From assembly GCA_947449515.1 (NCBI GenBank), contig CANFSD010000025.1, forward strand, positions 1 through 13,987: a stretch of 13,987 nt of DNA, in the 5' to 3' direction. The notes below the pieces were generated by a model. The model made no database searches and was not told where the DNA came from. It saw only the letters and a program-made list of their open reading frames with translations. The translations under genes were made by a program, and so were the position numbers. Below, one piece after another: positions 13,805 to 13,987 of this stretch (its first letter is position 1; each line of letters starts with the position of its first letter). This stretch comes from Bacteroidota bacterium (GTDB lineage Bacteria > Bacteroidota > Bacteroidia > UKL13-3).

Positions 13805-13987
13805 ATGAAAAAAATCCTACTTAGCTTATGCATTGTTATGCTTGCTTTGTTAGCTCATGCGCAAAACCCGTATCCTGTTGTTTCTATTGACACCATTCAA
13901 TATGTGAATGATGCAAAAATGGCCGGACAATTCCCTAACGATTCCTCAGATTACATAAACCCTGCCTTCAAAAACGCAACTTACAGA
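13805..13987 (+). CDS. Partial secreted protein, 5' end only
   Basis: An ATG-initiated frame of 61 codons runs off the window edge without a stop. It begins with a clear Sec signal peptide (MKKILLSLCIVMLALLAHAQ, residues 1-20, with AHA-Q as the cleavage site). The mature N-terminus continues NPYPVVSIDTIQYV, then SSDYINPAFKNATYR. This resembles the start of large Bacteroidota surface proteins that often end in a T9SS sorting domain, but too little is visible to name a family. It is divergent from the large secreted-protein gene across 183 nt, and an exact -7 box lies 35 nt before the ATG. The exported nature is well supported and the function is unknown. Confidence 0.8.
   Translation, partial: MKKILLSLCIVMLALLAHAQNPYPVVSIDTIQYVNDAKMAGQFPNDSSDYINPAFKNATYR

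Overview
The window comes from a Bacteroidota genome, AT-rich by eye. The case rests on lineage markers: a TonB-dependent receptor with an N-terminal carboxypeptidase-regulatory-like domain paired with a DUF4249 lipoprotein, a large secreted protein with a type IX secretion (T9SS)-like C-terminal domain, a stand-alone heptose-7-phosphate kinase (rfaE1 type), and -7 boxes of the Bacteroidota form TAnnTTTG. I cannot resolve the class or genus. The region looks like ordinary chromosomal backbone. I saw no transposase, integrase, phage gene, tRNA, rRNA or CRISPR array, and no stretch over 300 bases lacks a gene.

Layout. 20-991 (+): heptose kinase for LPS core precursor synthesis, ending in a hairpin terminator. 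5809-1029 (-): a leftward cluster of a WD40 propeller, dCTP deaminase, TonB receptor and DUF4249 lipoprotein. 5863-6915 (+): a 4'-phosphopantetheinyl transferase and methylmalonyl-CoA epimerase pair. 7242-6925 (-): a small TPR protein. 7355-9092 (+): etfB-etfA, with a hairpin in the leader and a strong GCAA-loop terminator. 9193-11066 (+): a bifunctional-nuclease/UVR protein followed 2 nt later by a CNT-family nucleoside transporter. 13621-11068 (-): a T9SS-type secreted protein followed by a small HsdR-N-type nuclease-fold protein. 13805-end (+): the start of another secreted protein, cut by the window edge.

How the genes relate. Themes are envelope and surface (kinase, receptor/lipoprotein pair, two secreted proteins), acyl-CoA and electron-transfer metabolism (epimerase, EtfAB, PPTase), and nucleotide metabolism (dCTP deaminase, nuclease, nucleoside transporter). 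They are neighbours rather than one pathway. Several starts were moved inward from TTG/GTG frame openings to an ATG that leaves a short gap to the upstream gene or promoter.

The most unusual signal is not a gene. The decamer palindrome GGTTCGAACC occurs four times, in three different coding contexts and one intergenic palindrome, and by my reading every TTCGAA in the window lies inside it. Protein-level oddities are a Lys in place of the conserved flavin-site Arg of EtfA and substitutions around the predicted Na+/nucleobase site of the nucleoside transporter. I did not find a clear new multi-gene system.
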